A stretch of DNA of 37,314 nt, taken from contig CANMNU010000001.1 of NCBI GenBank assembly GCA_947499175.1, forward strand, positions 1 to 37,314. The letters are read 5' to 3'. Positions within the stretch are counted from its first letter, which is position 1. Each line of letters opens with the position of its first letter. Below, piece after piece: positions 30,636-37,314 of the stretch. A program made the position numbers and the translations under genes. Origin of the DNA: Alphaproteobacteria bacterium (lineage in GTDB: Bacteria; Pseudomonadota; Alphaproteobacteria; Paracaedibacterales; CAITNM01). Under the pieces are notes generated by a model. The model had not been told where the DNA came from and ran no database searches. It saw nothing but the letters and a program-made list of their open reading frames with translations.

Positions 30636-31586
30636 TTAAGTTATTGTTGTGATGGTTCTTTGAACACTACCTATACCAATTCTGATAATTTCCCATTCAA
30701 GGTATTGTCCGGAAAAATCTAGAACTTTTTGGCGCACAGCTTCCCCCAAATTTTCTAATTCTAAAGCAGAAGCACCGCCTGTATTAAGCATAAAATTACA
30801 GTGTTTTTCAGAAATTTGCGCACCACCAATTGTTAAACCACGGCATTGAGCCTGGTCAATTAGCTCCCAGGCTTTATTATTGTCTGGGTTTTTAAATGTG
30901 CTACCACCAGTACGCCCTTTAGTAGGTTGGCTTTCCTCACGTAAATTTAGGTAACCTTGCATTTTTTGTTGAATAGCAACAGCATCTCCAAGCTTAACTT
31001 TAAAGTTGGCGCAAACAATAACACAACTTTTAGGCAACACAGCTTTACGGTAACTAAAGTTTAGTTCAGATGGCTGGAGACGTTGTAATTTACCTTGATC
31101 ATCAATGATTTCAACCCAGTTTAAAATATCCTTGATTTCAATACCATAACAACCAGCATTCATCGCAACAGCTCCACCGATTGAACCTGGTATGGTCACT
31201 AAAAATTCAAGGCCTGAAAAACTATGCTGCATAGCAAACATAGAAACGGTACGATCTAATGCAGCGGCACCTACAATTAATTCATCATTTTGAATAATCA
31301 TTTTGGAAAAACCACGACCTAATTTAATAACCACCCCATCGTAGCCACCATCACGCACTAGTGTATTTGACCCAGCGCCTAAAATGAAATATGGTATTTT
31401 TTTACAATTTTTCAAAAAATGCTGAAGGTCGGCAGTATCTTCTGGTTTATAAATCACTTCAGCTGGGCCACCAACTTGAAACCAAGTTAAACTAGCCAAC
31501 GGAATGCCAAAGCTATAACGCCCCCTTACATTAGGTAGAGATTCATAATCTGTTTTAGCAATTTTTAAAAAATTAACAGCTTCCAT
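30636..31586 (-). CDS. murB: UDP-N-acetylenolpyruvoylglucosamine reductase MurB
   Basis: A 316-residue FAD enzyme that reduces UDP-GlcNAc-enolpyruvate to UDP-MurNAc. The FAD-binding segment has LTWFQVGGPAEVI at residues 33-45 and ILGAGSNTLVRDGGYDGVVI at 68-87. IPGSIGGAVAMNAGCYG is at 132-148. Catalytic residues expected from the family are Arg180 in SYRKAV, Ser229 in GGSTFKNP and Glu299 near the end. It overlaps murC by 14 bases (31573-31586), so the genes are translationally coupled. Confidence 0.95.
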   Translation of the reverse strand: MEAVNFLKIAKTDYESLPNVRGRYSFGIPLASLTWFQVGGPAEVIYKPEDTADLQHFLKNCKKIPYFILGAGSNTLVRDGGYDGVVIKLGRGFSKMIIQNDELIVGAAALDRTVSMFAMQHSFSGLEFLVTIPGSIGGAVAMNAGCYGIEIKDILNWVEIIDDQGKLQRLQPSELNFSYRKAVLPKSCVIVCANFKVKLGDAVAIQQKMQGYLNLREESQPTKGRTGGSTFKNPDNNKAWELIDQAQCRGLTIGGAQISEKHCNFMLNTGGASALELENLGEAVRQKVLDFSGQYLEWEIIRIGIGSVQRTITTIT

Positions 31587-33063
31587 TTGAAACCTTTTTG
31601 GAAGTTTTCAATAGTGGATTAAAGTTTTCTTCTAATGTATGTGCAAGCTCGTAAGCCCAAGCTGTAATACTACCTGCTCCCATACAAATAATCATGTCAT
31701 CTGGTTGCAAAAGTGGTATTAGTAGACCTGGCAATTCTGATGGATTCTCAAAATATCTAACAGTTAATCCAGTGCTTGCAATACTGTTGGCCAAATCTTT
31801 GCCAGTAACACCGTTGGGGGCTTCACCAGCAGAATAAACTGGCGATACAAGAATTTGGTAACAACCTTCAAAGCAATTGCTAAAATCCTCAAACAAGTCT
31901 TTTAGTCGCGAGTAACGGTGCGGTTGGACAACTGCATAAATTTTACCTTTAACAGCCTGTTTGGCTGAAGCAATTGCTGCTTGAATTTCGGCTGGGTGAT
32001 GTGCGTAATCATCAATAATGAGAACGCCATTGACATTGCCTACCTGAGTAAATCTGCGCTTAACTCCTTTAAAGGTTTTAAATGCATGGCGCAATACAGC
32101 ATCAGCCACTCCTAATTCTTGGGCAACTGCAACTACGGCTAAGGCGTTTTGCACGTTGTGGCGGCCCATCATCGGCAAATAAACATCTTTTAAAATTGCA
32201 GGCAAAGTTGTGACATTACCGCCAATATTATTGGCCATAGTACGCTGTTTTTTTAGGTAACATGAACGTAAAATAACATCAAAAATAATGCCATCTGCTT
32301 CGTACCTAACATTTTGCGCGCTAACATCTGCTGTTTTGTCAAACCCATAGGTAACAATACGGCGATCACTAATTTCTTCAGCTAAGGATTTAACTACTGG
32401 ATGATCACTACATAATACTCCTAGACCATAGAACGGCATGTTTCGTACAAAATGCCTGAAAGCACCAACTAGGGACTCAAAAGTACCATAATGCTCCATG
32501 TGTTCTGGATCAATATTAGTAACTACAGCAATAGTCGCTGGAAGGCGGGTAAAACTGCCATCTGATTCATCAGCCTCAACCACAGCCCAGTTGCTTTTAC
32601 CAAGCCTAGCATTGGTATTATATTCATTAATAATTCCGCCATTAACAACAGTTGGGTCCATGCCAGCAGCATCAAGCAGCCAAGCCATTAGTGAAGTGGT
32701 TGTAGTTTTGCCATGGGTACCACCAACAGCCAGAGATAAACGACTGCGCATGATTTCCGCCAACATTTCCGAGCGATGCATTACAGGAATTCGCAAACAC
32801 CGTGCTTCAATCAGTTCAGGGTTATCAGACTTAACAGCAGTTGAAACAATCACAGCTTGCACATTAGCTATGTTGCCAGCACTATGCCCTACAAAAATTG
32901 AAATACCTAAGGCCTGTAATCTTTTAGTATTATAGCTTTCAGTTATGTCACTGCCTTGAACTTGGTAACCGCTTTGGTGAAGGACTTCGGCAATACCGCT
33001 CATACCAATGCCACCTATACCAATAAAGTGAAGTGCTCGAGTTTGACCAGGTAAAATGTTCAT
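31573..33063 (-). CDS. murC: UDP-N-acetylmuramate--L-alanine ligase MurC
   Basis: A 496-residue ATP-dependent ligase adding the first amino acid of the peptidoglycan stem peptide. The UDP-binding N-terminal motif is HFIGIGGIGMSGIAEVL at residues 12-28, and the ATP loop is GGTHGKTTTTS at 114-124. AVVEADESDGSFTRL and VVTNIDPEHMEHYG cover the metal-binding Glu and His region. The C-terminal domain shows DDYAHHPAEIQAAI and VVQPHRYSRLKDLFEDF. It lies 41 bases after murG and overlaps murB at its end. Confidence 0.97.
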   Translation of the reverse strand: MNILPGQTRALHFIGIGGIGMSGIAEVLHQSGYQVQGSDITESYNTKRLQALGISIFVGHSAGNIANVQAVIVSTAVKSDNPELIEARCLRIPVMHRSEMLAEIMRSRLSLAVGGTHGKTTTTSLMAWLLDAAGMDPTVVNGGIINEYNTNARLGKSNWAVVEADESDGSFTRLPATIAVVTNIDPEHMEHYGTFESLVGAFRHFVRNMPFYGLGVLCSDHPVVKSLAEEISDRRIVTYGFDKTADVSAQNVRYEADGIIFDVILRSCYLKKQRTMANNIGGNVTTLPAILKDVYLPMMGRHNVQNALAVVAVAQELGVADAVLRHAFKTFKGVKRRFTQVGNVNGVLIIDDYAHHPAEIQAAIASAKQAVKGKIYAVVQPHRYSRLKDLFEDFSNCFEGCYQILVSPVYSAGEAPNGVTGKDLANSIASTGLTVRYFENPSELPGLLIPLLQPDDMIICMGAGSITAWAYELAHTLEENFNPLLKTSKKVSNGSC

Positions 33064-33104
33064 GTTTAATTTTATTAGAAGAGTTAATTATAAAAATAGC
33101 TATC

Positions 33105-34148
33105 CTACAGGAAACTTTCAACCCAGTTAGCTAAATTTTCTGCAGCAAGTGGTTTTGCAAAGGTGCGCATTGAAATACTCATAGTGTCCAAAATTTTGCG
33201 ATTTTGCATAACTTTCAAAAACAAATCAGCCAATTTTTGTGGGGTTAATTCTTTTTCCTTAAACACCCACGCACCACCAGCTTTAACTATTGCTTGAGCA
33301 TTTTCCCCTTGATCATTATCTTTTGAAATAGCTAATGGTACAAAAACAGCTGGAACCCCAAAGCAGGTAAGCTCAGAAATAGTCGATGCTCCTGAACGGC
33401 AAACCGCCAAATCAGCTTGGCTTAACCTGCTTGGCATATCACTAAAAAAACTTTCCAAAGTTGCTTGTACCCCAAGTTTTTTATAAATTTGAGCAACTTG
33501 GTTTAGCTGTTCAGCACGGCATTGTTGTGTAATAAGTAAACTTTGATGCAACTCTTGAGGTAACAATTCTATTGCCTTTGGCAAAACTTCGGAAAAAAGT
33601 TTTGCGCCCTGGCTGCCACCAACAACACAAATATGAAATCGTTCTAGGTTTTTGGAAGGCACGGCTGACATAGCAGCCTTTACTGATTCACGGACAGGGT
33701 TGCCAATCCAAGATGCTGAACTTGGTGCGTATTTAGTTGAACAAAAGCTAGTAGCTAAGCCTTTAGTGAATTTCAATAAAAATTTATTAGCTCTGCCAAG
33801 AACGGCATTTTGTTCGTGAATTAAAGTTTTTTTAAATAGTATTTTGGCAGCAATCATGCCTGGCAATGAAGGATAGCCACCAAATCCCACGACAATTTTG
33901 GCCTTATTAGAGTATAAGAACCATAACGATTTTAATACGCATTCTACTATGGTTAATAGGTAAATCAAGATACTACTACGTCTAACATTTACAATTTGAA
34001 TTGCGTCAAAATATTCATAGTTAACAAAATTCATGGCACGTTTGTCAGTAATTAAGCCAAGTTTATGGCCACGTTTTTTTAAAATTGCAGCCAGACCTTC
34101 GGCTGGAAAGACATGTCCACCTGTACCACCTGCGCATAGAATAATCAT
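33105..34148 (-). CDS. murG: Lipid II synthase MurG (N-acetylglucosaminyltransferase)
   Basis: A 347-residue GT28 glycosyltransferase that adds GlcNAc to lipid I on the inner face of the membrane. Motifs are AGGTGGHVFPAEGLA at residues 6-20, HEQNAVLGRANKFLLKF near 130, VVGGSQGAKLFSEVLP near 175, and the UDP-GlcNAc region CRSGASTISELTCFGVPAVF near 251. The hydrophobic patch SILIYLLTIVECVLKSLWFL near residue 59 fits the membrane-association site. It starts two bases after the recN stop, a tight junction that is unusual for murG. Confidence 0.96.
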   Translation of the reverse strand: MIILCAGGTGGHVFPAEGLAAILKKRGHKLGLITDKRAMNFVNYEYFDAIQIVNVRRSSILIYLLTIVECVLKSLWFLYSNKAKIVVGFGGYPSLPGMIAAKILFKKTLIHEQNAVLGRANKFLLKFTKGLATSFCSTKYAPSSASWIGNPVRESVKAAMSAVPSKNLERFHICVVGGSQGAKLFSEVLPKAIELLPQELHQSLLITQQCRAEQLNQVAQIYKKLGVQATLESFFSDMPSRLSQADLAVCRSGASTISELTCFGVPAVFVPLAISKDNDQGENAQAIVKAGGAWVFKEKELTPQKLADLFLKVMQNRKILDTMSISMRTFAKPLAAENLANWVESFL

Positions 34149-34150
34149 GG

Positions 34151-35797
34151 TTACTCCTTCATTAACTCAATTGCGGCTTGGCGAGCCACATCATTAATTT
34201 CATGACCTGAAAGCATGCGGGCAATTTCGTTAACTCTCTCAGATTCTCCCAAAACCAAAACATTAGTATTTGTTGTAGTTTGTCTCTGTTCTTTTTGCAC
34301 AACCAAATGATATTGCGCTTGAGATGCAACTTGTGCCGAATGAGTGATTGCCATTACTTGACCACAATTACCCAAACGACGCAAGCGCTTGCCAATCGCC
34401 AGGGCAATTGAACCGCTGACTCCTTGATCAATTTCATCAAAAATTTGGGTCGCTAAATTTTTCTGGGTTGAAGTAACAACTTTTAAGGCCAACATCAATC
34501 GCGCCATTTCACCACCTGATGCAGTTTTGTGCAGCGCACTAAAAGGTTGTCCAGGATTCATGCATACTTCAAAAATAACTTGCTCAATTCCAGTTGGCCC
34601 CCATTGACCTTCAGCCAGAGGTTGCAAATTAATGCGGAAACGTGCATGTGGTAAGAATAGATCAGGCAACTCATTAAGAACGGCTTTTTCTAAAACCTCA
34701 GCTGCTTGCATGCGTTTGTTTGATAAAATTTTAGCAGCATTAATGTACTGCTGCATCATTTGCGAAACTTGTTTTTGTAGCTGGTTTCGTTCATGTTCAG
34801 GGTCATCTAAATTATTGCCTTGTTTTTGCAAGGAAAGCCAAAGCGGATGAAGTTCGTCGCCACTTATTCCATATTTTTTAGAAATAGTATGAATTTCGCT
34901 ATAACGTTGATCATAAGTTTGCAATTGATACGCATGATCTTGATGCTCTTCAAGTAAATCTTGCAGGAGTTGTTGAACTTCTTTAATTTCAATATAAGCG
35001 CGGTCTAAACCTTTGGCCGCATCTTCTAACGTTTGCAATTTAATATTATTAGACCTAACTAAAGTCTGTTGGTGCAAGCCAATTTCAGCTGCTAAATCTT
35101 TGGGATAAGTTAAGCCTTTCAAACAATTTGAAACTGTATCTGCAATTTTTGCAAAACCTGCGATGGATTGACGTTTTTCTAGCAATAATGTTTCTTCAGC
35201 TTCTAGGGGGCGTAATTTATTAAGATCATCCAACTGCATTTTAAGAAACGCTCGTTGACTATGGGCGCTAGATAAATTTGTTTCAAAATTTGCTAGATTT
35301 TCTTTAGCAACTTGCAAATCATTAAATGCAAGTTCAACTGTTCGCTTAATGCTAAGGTCAATAAATTGATCTAACAACTCCCGTTGTTTGCTAATTTCAA
35401 ATAAATGGTCGTGCTGACCATGAATATTGAGTAATTGATCACCAAGAGTTTTTAAAATCTGCACTGAAACTGGTTCATCATTAATAAAAGCTTTAGAGCG
35501 ACCATTAGTTTGCAGTACCCTGCGTAAGGAAATAACTTCACGTACAGGTACTCCTTGTTGTTCAAAAAATGTATCAAGCATTGAACTGTGCTGAAATTCA
35601 GCAAAAACTGAGGCTTGTTCAGTGTTTTTGCGAATCAGGGCTTGCTCTCCCCTTTGACCTAAGACTAAACAAAGTGCATCAAGTAGAATAGATTTTCCAG
35701 CGCCTGTTTCGCCTGTAAAAACACAAAACCCTTGTTCAAAGCTTAAATCTAACGCTTCTATTAACACAACATTTCGTATGCTAAGCGTAAGTAACAT
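34151..35797 (-). CDS. recN: DNA repair protein RecN
   Basis: A 548-residue SMC-like ATPase acting in double-strand break repair. Walker A is FTGETGAGKSILLDAL at residues 27-42. The middle third (about 150-360) is predicted coiled coil, rich in Leu, Glu, Gln and Lys. The signature ASGGEMARLMLALKVV and Walker B IFDEIDQGVSGSIA are in the C-terminal head, followed by AITHSAQVASQAQYHLVVQK. The length is close to the usual 550-560. It follows bamD after three bases and precedes murG by two. Confidence 0.96.
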   Translation of the reverse strand: MLLTLSIRNVVLIEALDLSFEQGFCVFTGETGAGKSILLDALCLVLGQRGEQALIRKNTEQASVFAEFQHSSMLDTFFEQQGVPVREVISLRRVLQTNGRSKAFINDEPVSVQILKTLGDQLLNIHGQHDHLFEISKQRELLDQFIDLSIKRTVELAFNDLQVAKENLANFETNLSSAHSQRAFLKMQLDDLNKLRPLEAEETLLLEKRQSIAGFAKIADTVSNCLKGLTYPKDLAAEIGLHQQTLVRSNNIKLQTLEDAAKGLDRAYIEIKEVQQLLQDLLEEHQDHAYQLQTYDQRYSEIHTISKKYGISGDELHPLWLSLQKQGNNLDDPEHERNQLQKQVSQMMQQYINAAKILSNKRMQAAEVLEKAVLNELPDLFLPHARFRINLQPLAEGQWGPTGIEQVIFEVCMNPGQPFSALHKTASGGEMARLMLALKVVTSTQKNLATQIFDEIDQGVSGSIALAIGKRLRRLGNCGQVMAITHSAQVASQAQYHLVVQKEQRQTTTNTNVLVLGESERVNEIARMLSGHEINDVARQAAIELMKE

Positions 35798-35800
35798 AAG

Positions 35801-36562
35801 CTAGCGTTTCACCGCTTGTATAGCAGCAAAGGCTTCAGCATACCAGGTTGTACTATTATAGTTATGACCAAGCACTGCAGCGGAGGCTTGTGCTTCGTCG
35901 TATAATCCAAGTGCTAAATATGAGATCACTAAACGATACAAAGCCTCAGGTACGTGCGCTGAATTTTCATAATCTTTGACAACACCTTTTAAACGATTTA
36001 TGGCTGGCAAATGTGCTTCTTTATGCTGATAATATCGTGCCACTTCAACTTCCTTAGCAGCTAAATGGTCACGAATAAAATCAATTTTCAATCGAGCATC
36101 CTTAGCATAAGCAGTATCTGGGAAGCGATTCATTAGCTTTTGGAAAGCATCCGTACTTTCTTTAGCTGGTGTTTGGTCACGTTCAACAATTGGAATTTCT
36201 TCATAGGCAATCAAGCCAAGCATATACATTGCATACGGCACATATTCATGTCCAGGGTGCAATTGAATGAAGACCTGGAATGCTTCATTAGCTTCTTCGT
36301 ATTTTTTAGCTAGATAATATGCATATCCAGACATAATTTGTGCATTAAGTGACCAGTCAGAATAAGGGTGTTGACGTTCCACTTCAGCATATGCTGTGCC
36401 AGCTTCTTTATATTTTTTTGCTTCCATGCGATCAACTGCCATAAGGTACAGCTGTTCAACAGACATTTCATCGAATTTTTCGCTATCGTCTGCACAAGAT
36501 GTGAGCAATAGGGCAAGCACACAAGGTACTAGTACACCGGATATATATTTCTTCACAAACAC
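35801..36562 (-). CDS. bamD: Outer-membrane protein assembly factor BamD (lipoprotein)
   Basis: A 253-residue lipoprotein of the BAM complex that inserts beta-barrel proteins into the outer membrane. The signal peptide ends in the lipobox LTSC with Cys23 (VLALLLTSCADDSEKF). TPR units cover residues 33-240, for example QLYLMAVDRMEAKKYKEAGT with AYAEVERQHPYSDWSLNAQI and YEEANEAFQVFIQLHPGHEY. The segment APAMYMLGL-like YVPYAMYMLGLIAYEEIP is typical of the family. It is the first gene of the bamD-recN-murG-murC-murB run and is divergent from the second patatin gene. Confidence 0.94.
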   Translation of the reverse strand: MFVKKYISGVLVPCVLALLLTSCADDSEKFDEMSVEQLYLMAVDRMEAKKYKEAGTAYAEVERQHPYSDWSLNAQIMSGYAYYLAKKYEEANEAFQVFIQLHPGHEYVPYAMYMLGLIAYEEIPIVERDQTPAKESTDAFQKLMNRFPDTAYAKDARLKIDFIRDHLAAKEVEVARYYQHKEAHLPAINRLKGVVKDYENSAHVPEALYRLVISYLALGLYDEAQASAAVLGHNYNSTTWYAEAFAAIQAVKR

Positions 36563-36760
36563 TAAAGCTTCTTATTTTCTCAAAGTTTAGCACAAGGAAA
36601 ATCGGTTTCCTAGGCCACCACTAAAAAACCTACAGGCATATTTAGTGCTTCATTTTTAATTAACTGAATGCTTTTCAATTTTCTTACTTTGTTAATAAAA
36701 AATTAACACATTCAACGTAGCTTTTAAGTACAGATATGTATTAAAAATTCAGGGGAAATT
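36563..36760. other. Divergent intergenic region between bamD and second patatin gene
   Basis: These 198 bases must hold promoters for both directions. I see two inverted repeats: AGGAAA/TTTCCT at 36595-36611 with a five-base spacer, and TGTTAAT/ATTAACA at 36690-36708. No -10/-35 pair is good enough to name. AGGGGAAATT at 36751-36760 is the ribosome-binding site of the patatin gene. Confidence 0.5.
36690..36708. promoter_or_regulatory. Operator-like inverted repeat upstream of second patatin gene
   Basis: TGTTAAT and ATTAACA are perfect seven-base arms around AAAAA, a 19-base dyad placed 52 bases before the start codon at 36761. The size and symmetry resemble a site for a dimeric helix-turn-helix regulator. 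The DNA is very AT-rich, so chance occurrence is a real possibility, and no regulator gene is encoded in the window. Confidence 0.4.
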
Positions 36761-37314
36761 ATGTTAAAATACAAAAAGATTACAATCCACCTTTTCTTTG
36801 CGATTACTTGGTTTATTTCCGTTTTCCAAGGTGCAGAAGAATTAGAAAAATTAATAGAACAAGAAACAAAAGAAGCTAGAGCAAAAGTAAAAACTGTACG
36901 AGCTTTAGCAATTGATGGCGGCGCCCTAAGGGGAGCAATTCCAGGAAAAGTACTAAAAGAAATTGAAGAAAAAACCGGACAACCTATTTCAAAATTGTTC
37001 CATATTGCTGGTGGCACATCAATTGGATGTATGTTAGCTGCCGGATTGTCTGTAGCGTCAAAAGACGATCCATTAAAACCCAAATGGAGTGCAGACGATT
37101 TAGTTCAAGCATTATACGACGGTGGACCAAATATTTTCCGTAAACGCATTCCATGGGGATCAGTATATGATGTGGGGGCGCTAGAAAGAGTGGTTGATCA
37201 ATATTGCGGAACAGCTACTTTTGATCAATCAATTATTCCAACTGTCGGAATAGCCTTTGATTGTTGGGCAGGTAAAACTAAGGCAATTTGTAGCTGGGAA
37301 AAAGAAGAAGTTTT
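36761..37314 (+). CDS. Second patatin-like phospholipase, 5' part (cut by window end)
   Basis: The frame starts at the ATG at 36761 (ribosome-binding site AGGGGA) and is open to the window end, 184 codons. A signal peptide is likely: MLKYKKITIHLFFAITWFIS followed by VFQGAEE. A charged linker follows, then the patatin domain: LAIDGGALRGAIPGKVLKEI with DGGALRG at residues 52-58, and the nucleophile elbow GGTSIG with Ser87 at 84-89. The catalytic Asp lies beyond the window. It is shorter at the N-terminus than the patatin at 18048-19637 and lacks the repeat region, so the two are paralogues at best, not recent duplicates. Export and lipid hydrolysis are inferred from these motifs. Confidence 0.9.
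   Translation, partial: MLKYKKITIHLFFAITWFISVFQGAEELEKLIEQETKEARAKVKTVRALAIDGGALRGAIPGKVLKEIEEKTGQPISKLFHIAGGTSIGCMLAAGLSVASKDDPLKPKWSADDLVQALYDGGPNIFRKRIPWGSVYDVGALERVVDQYCGTATFDQSIIPTVGIAFDCWAGKTKAICSWEKEEV

Noticed and set aside
1..37314. Mobile element, prophage, CRISPR array, tRNA or rRNA genes
   Set aside because: I looked for transposase-like frames, direct repeats with regular spacing, and tRNA arms such as GTTCGA loops with CCA ends, and found none. The gene content is compact and chromosomal.

Overview
The window looks like the chromosome of a low-GC alphaproteobacterium. The evidence is the fused tuf-S10-spc-alpha ribosomal locus, the split transhydrogenase genes pntAA-pntAB-pntB, a bamD-recN-murG-murC-murB wall cluster, and RpoA and S14 of proteobacterial type. 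The AT-rich composition and two patatin-like proteins with signal peptides fit a host-associated lineage of the Holosporales/Rickettsiales kind. That placement is an inference; a phylogeny of the ribosomal proteins would settle it.

Layout. (1) 1-13665, + strand: the 3' end of tuf, then 27 densely packed genes from rpsJ to rplQ, including secY, adk and rpoA. Gaps are 0-42 bases, several start/stop codons overlap, and a strong intrinsic terminator follows at 13687-13722. rpmJ, which lies after secY in many bacteria, is absent; adk occupies that place. (2) 13912-16859, +: a three-gene proton-translocating NAD(P) transhydrogenase operon. (3) 16860-17993, +: an unexplained spacer with a 50-base stretch of about 74% GC, then nagZ (peptidoglycan recycling) with a short C-terminus. 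(4) 18048-20917, - strand: a patatin-like phospholipase downstream of a homogentisate 1,2-dioxygenase-like gene. (5) 21060-25667, +: a CitMHS_2/NhaD-like transporter, ileS and lspA. (6) 25670-27940, -: prmC, a CvpA-family membrane gene and a secreted Sel1-repeat protein. (7) 28156-29693, +: yggT, rbfA and a Q/N-rich single-span membrane protein I do not recognise. (8) 29757-36562, -: bamD-recN-murG-murC-murB, then a YmdB-type phosphoesterase. (9) 36761-end, +: the first 184 codons of a second patatin-like protein, cut by the window edge.

Most genes are housekeeping: translation, protein export, RNA polymerase, energy coupling, lipoprotein processing, outer-membrane assembly and peptidoglycan synthesis. 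The accessory content is the two secreted patatins, the orphan dioxygenase-like gene, the Sel1 protein and the Q/N-rich protein. I found no tRNA, rRNA, CRISPR array, insertion sequence or phage gene, and no gene-free stretch longer than 300 bases. I did not find a clear previously undescribed multi-gene system. The best leads are the patatin pair with inverted repeats upstream, the heptapeptide repeat array in ribosomal protein S5, the GC-rich island before nagZ, and the Q/N-rich membrane protein after rbfA.
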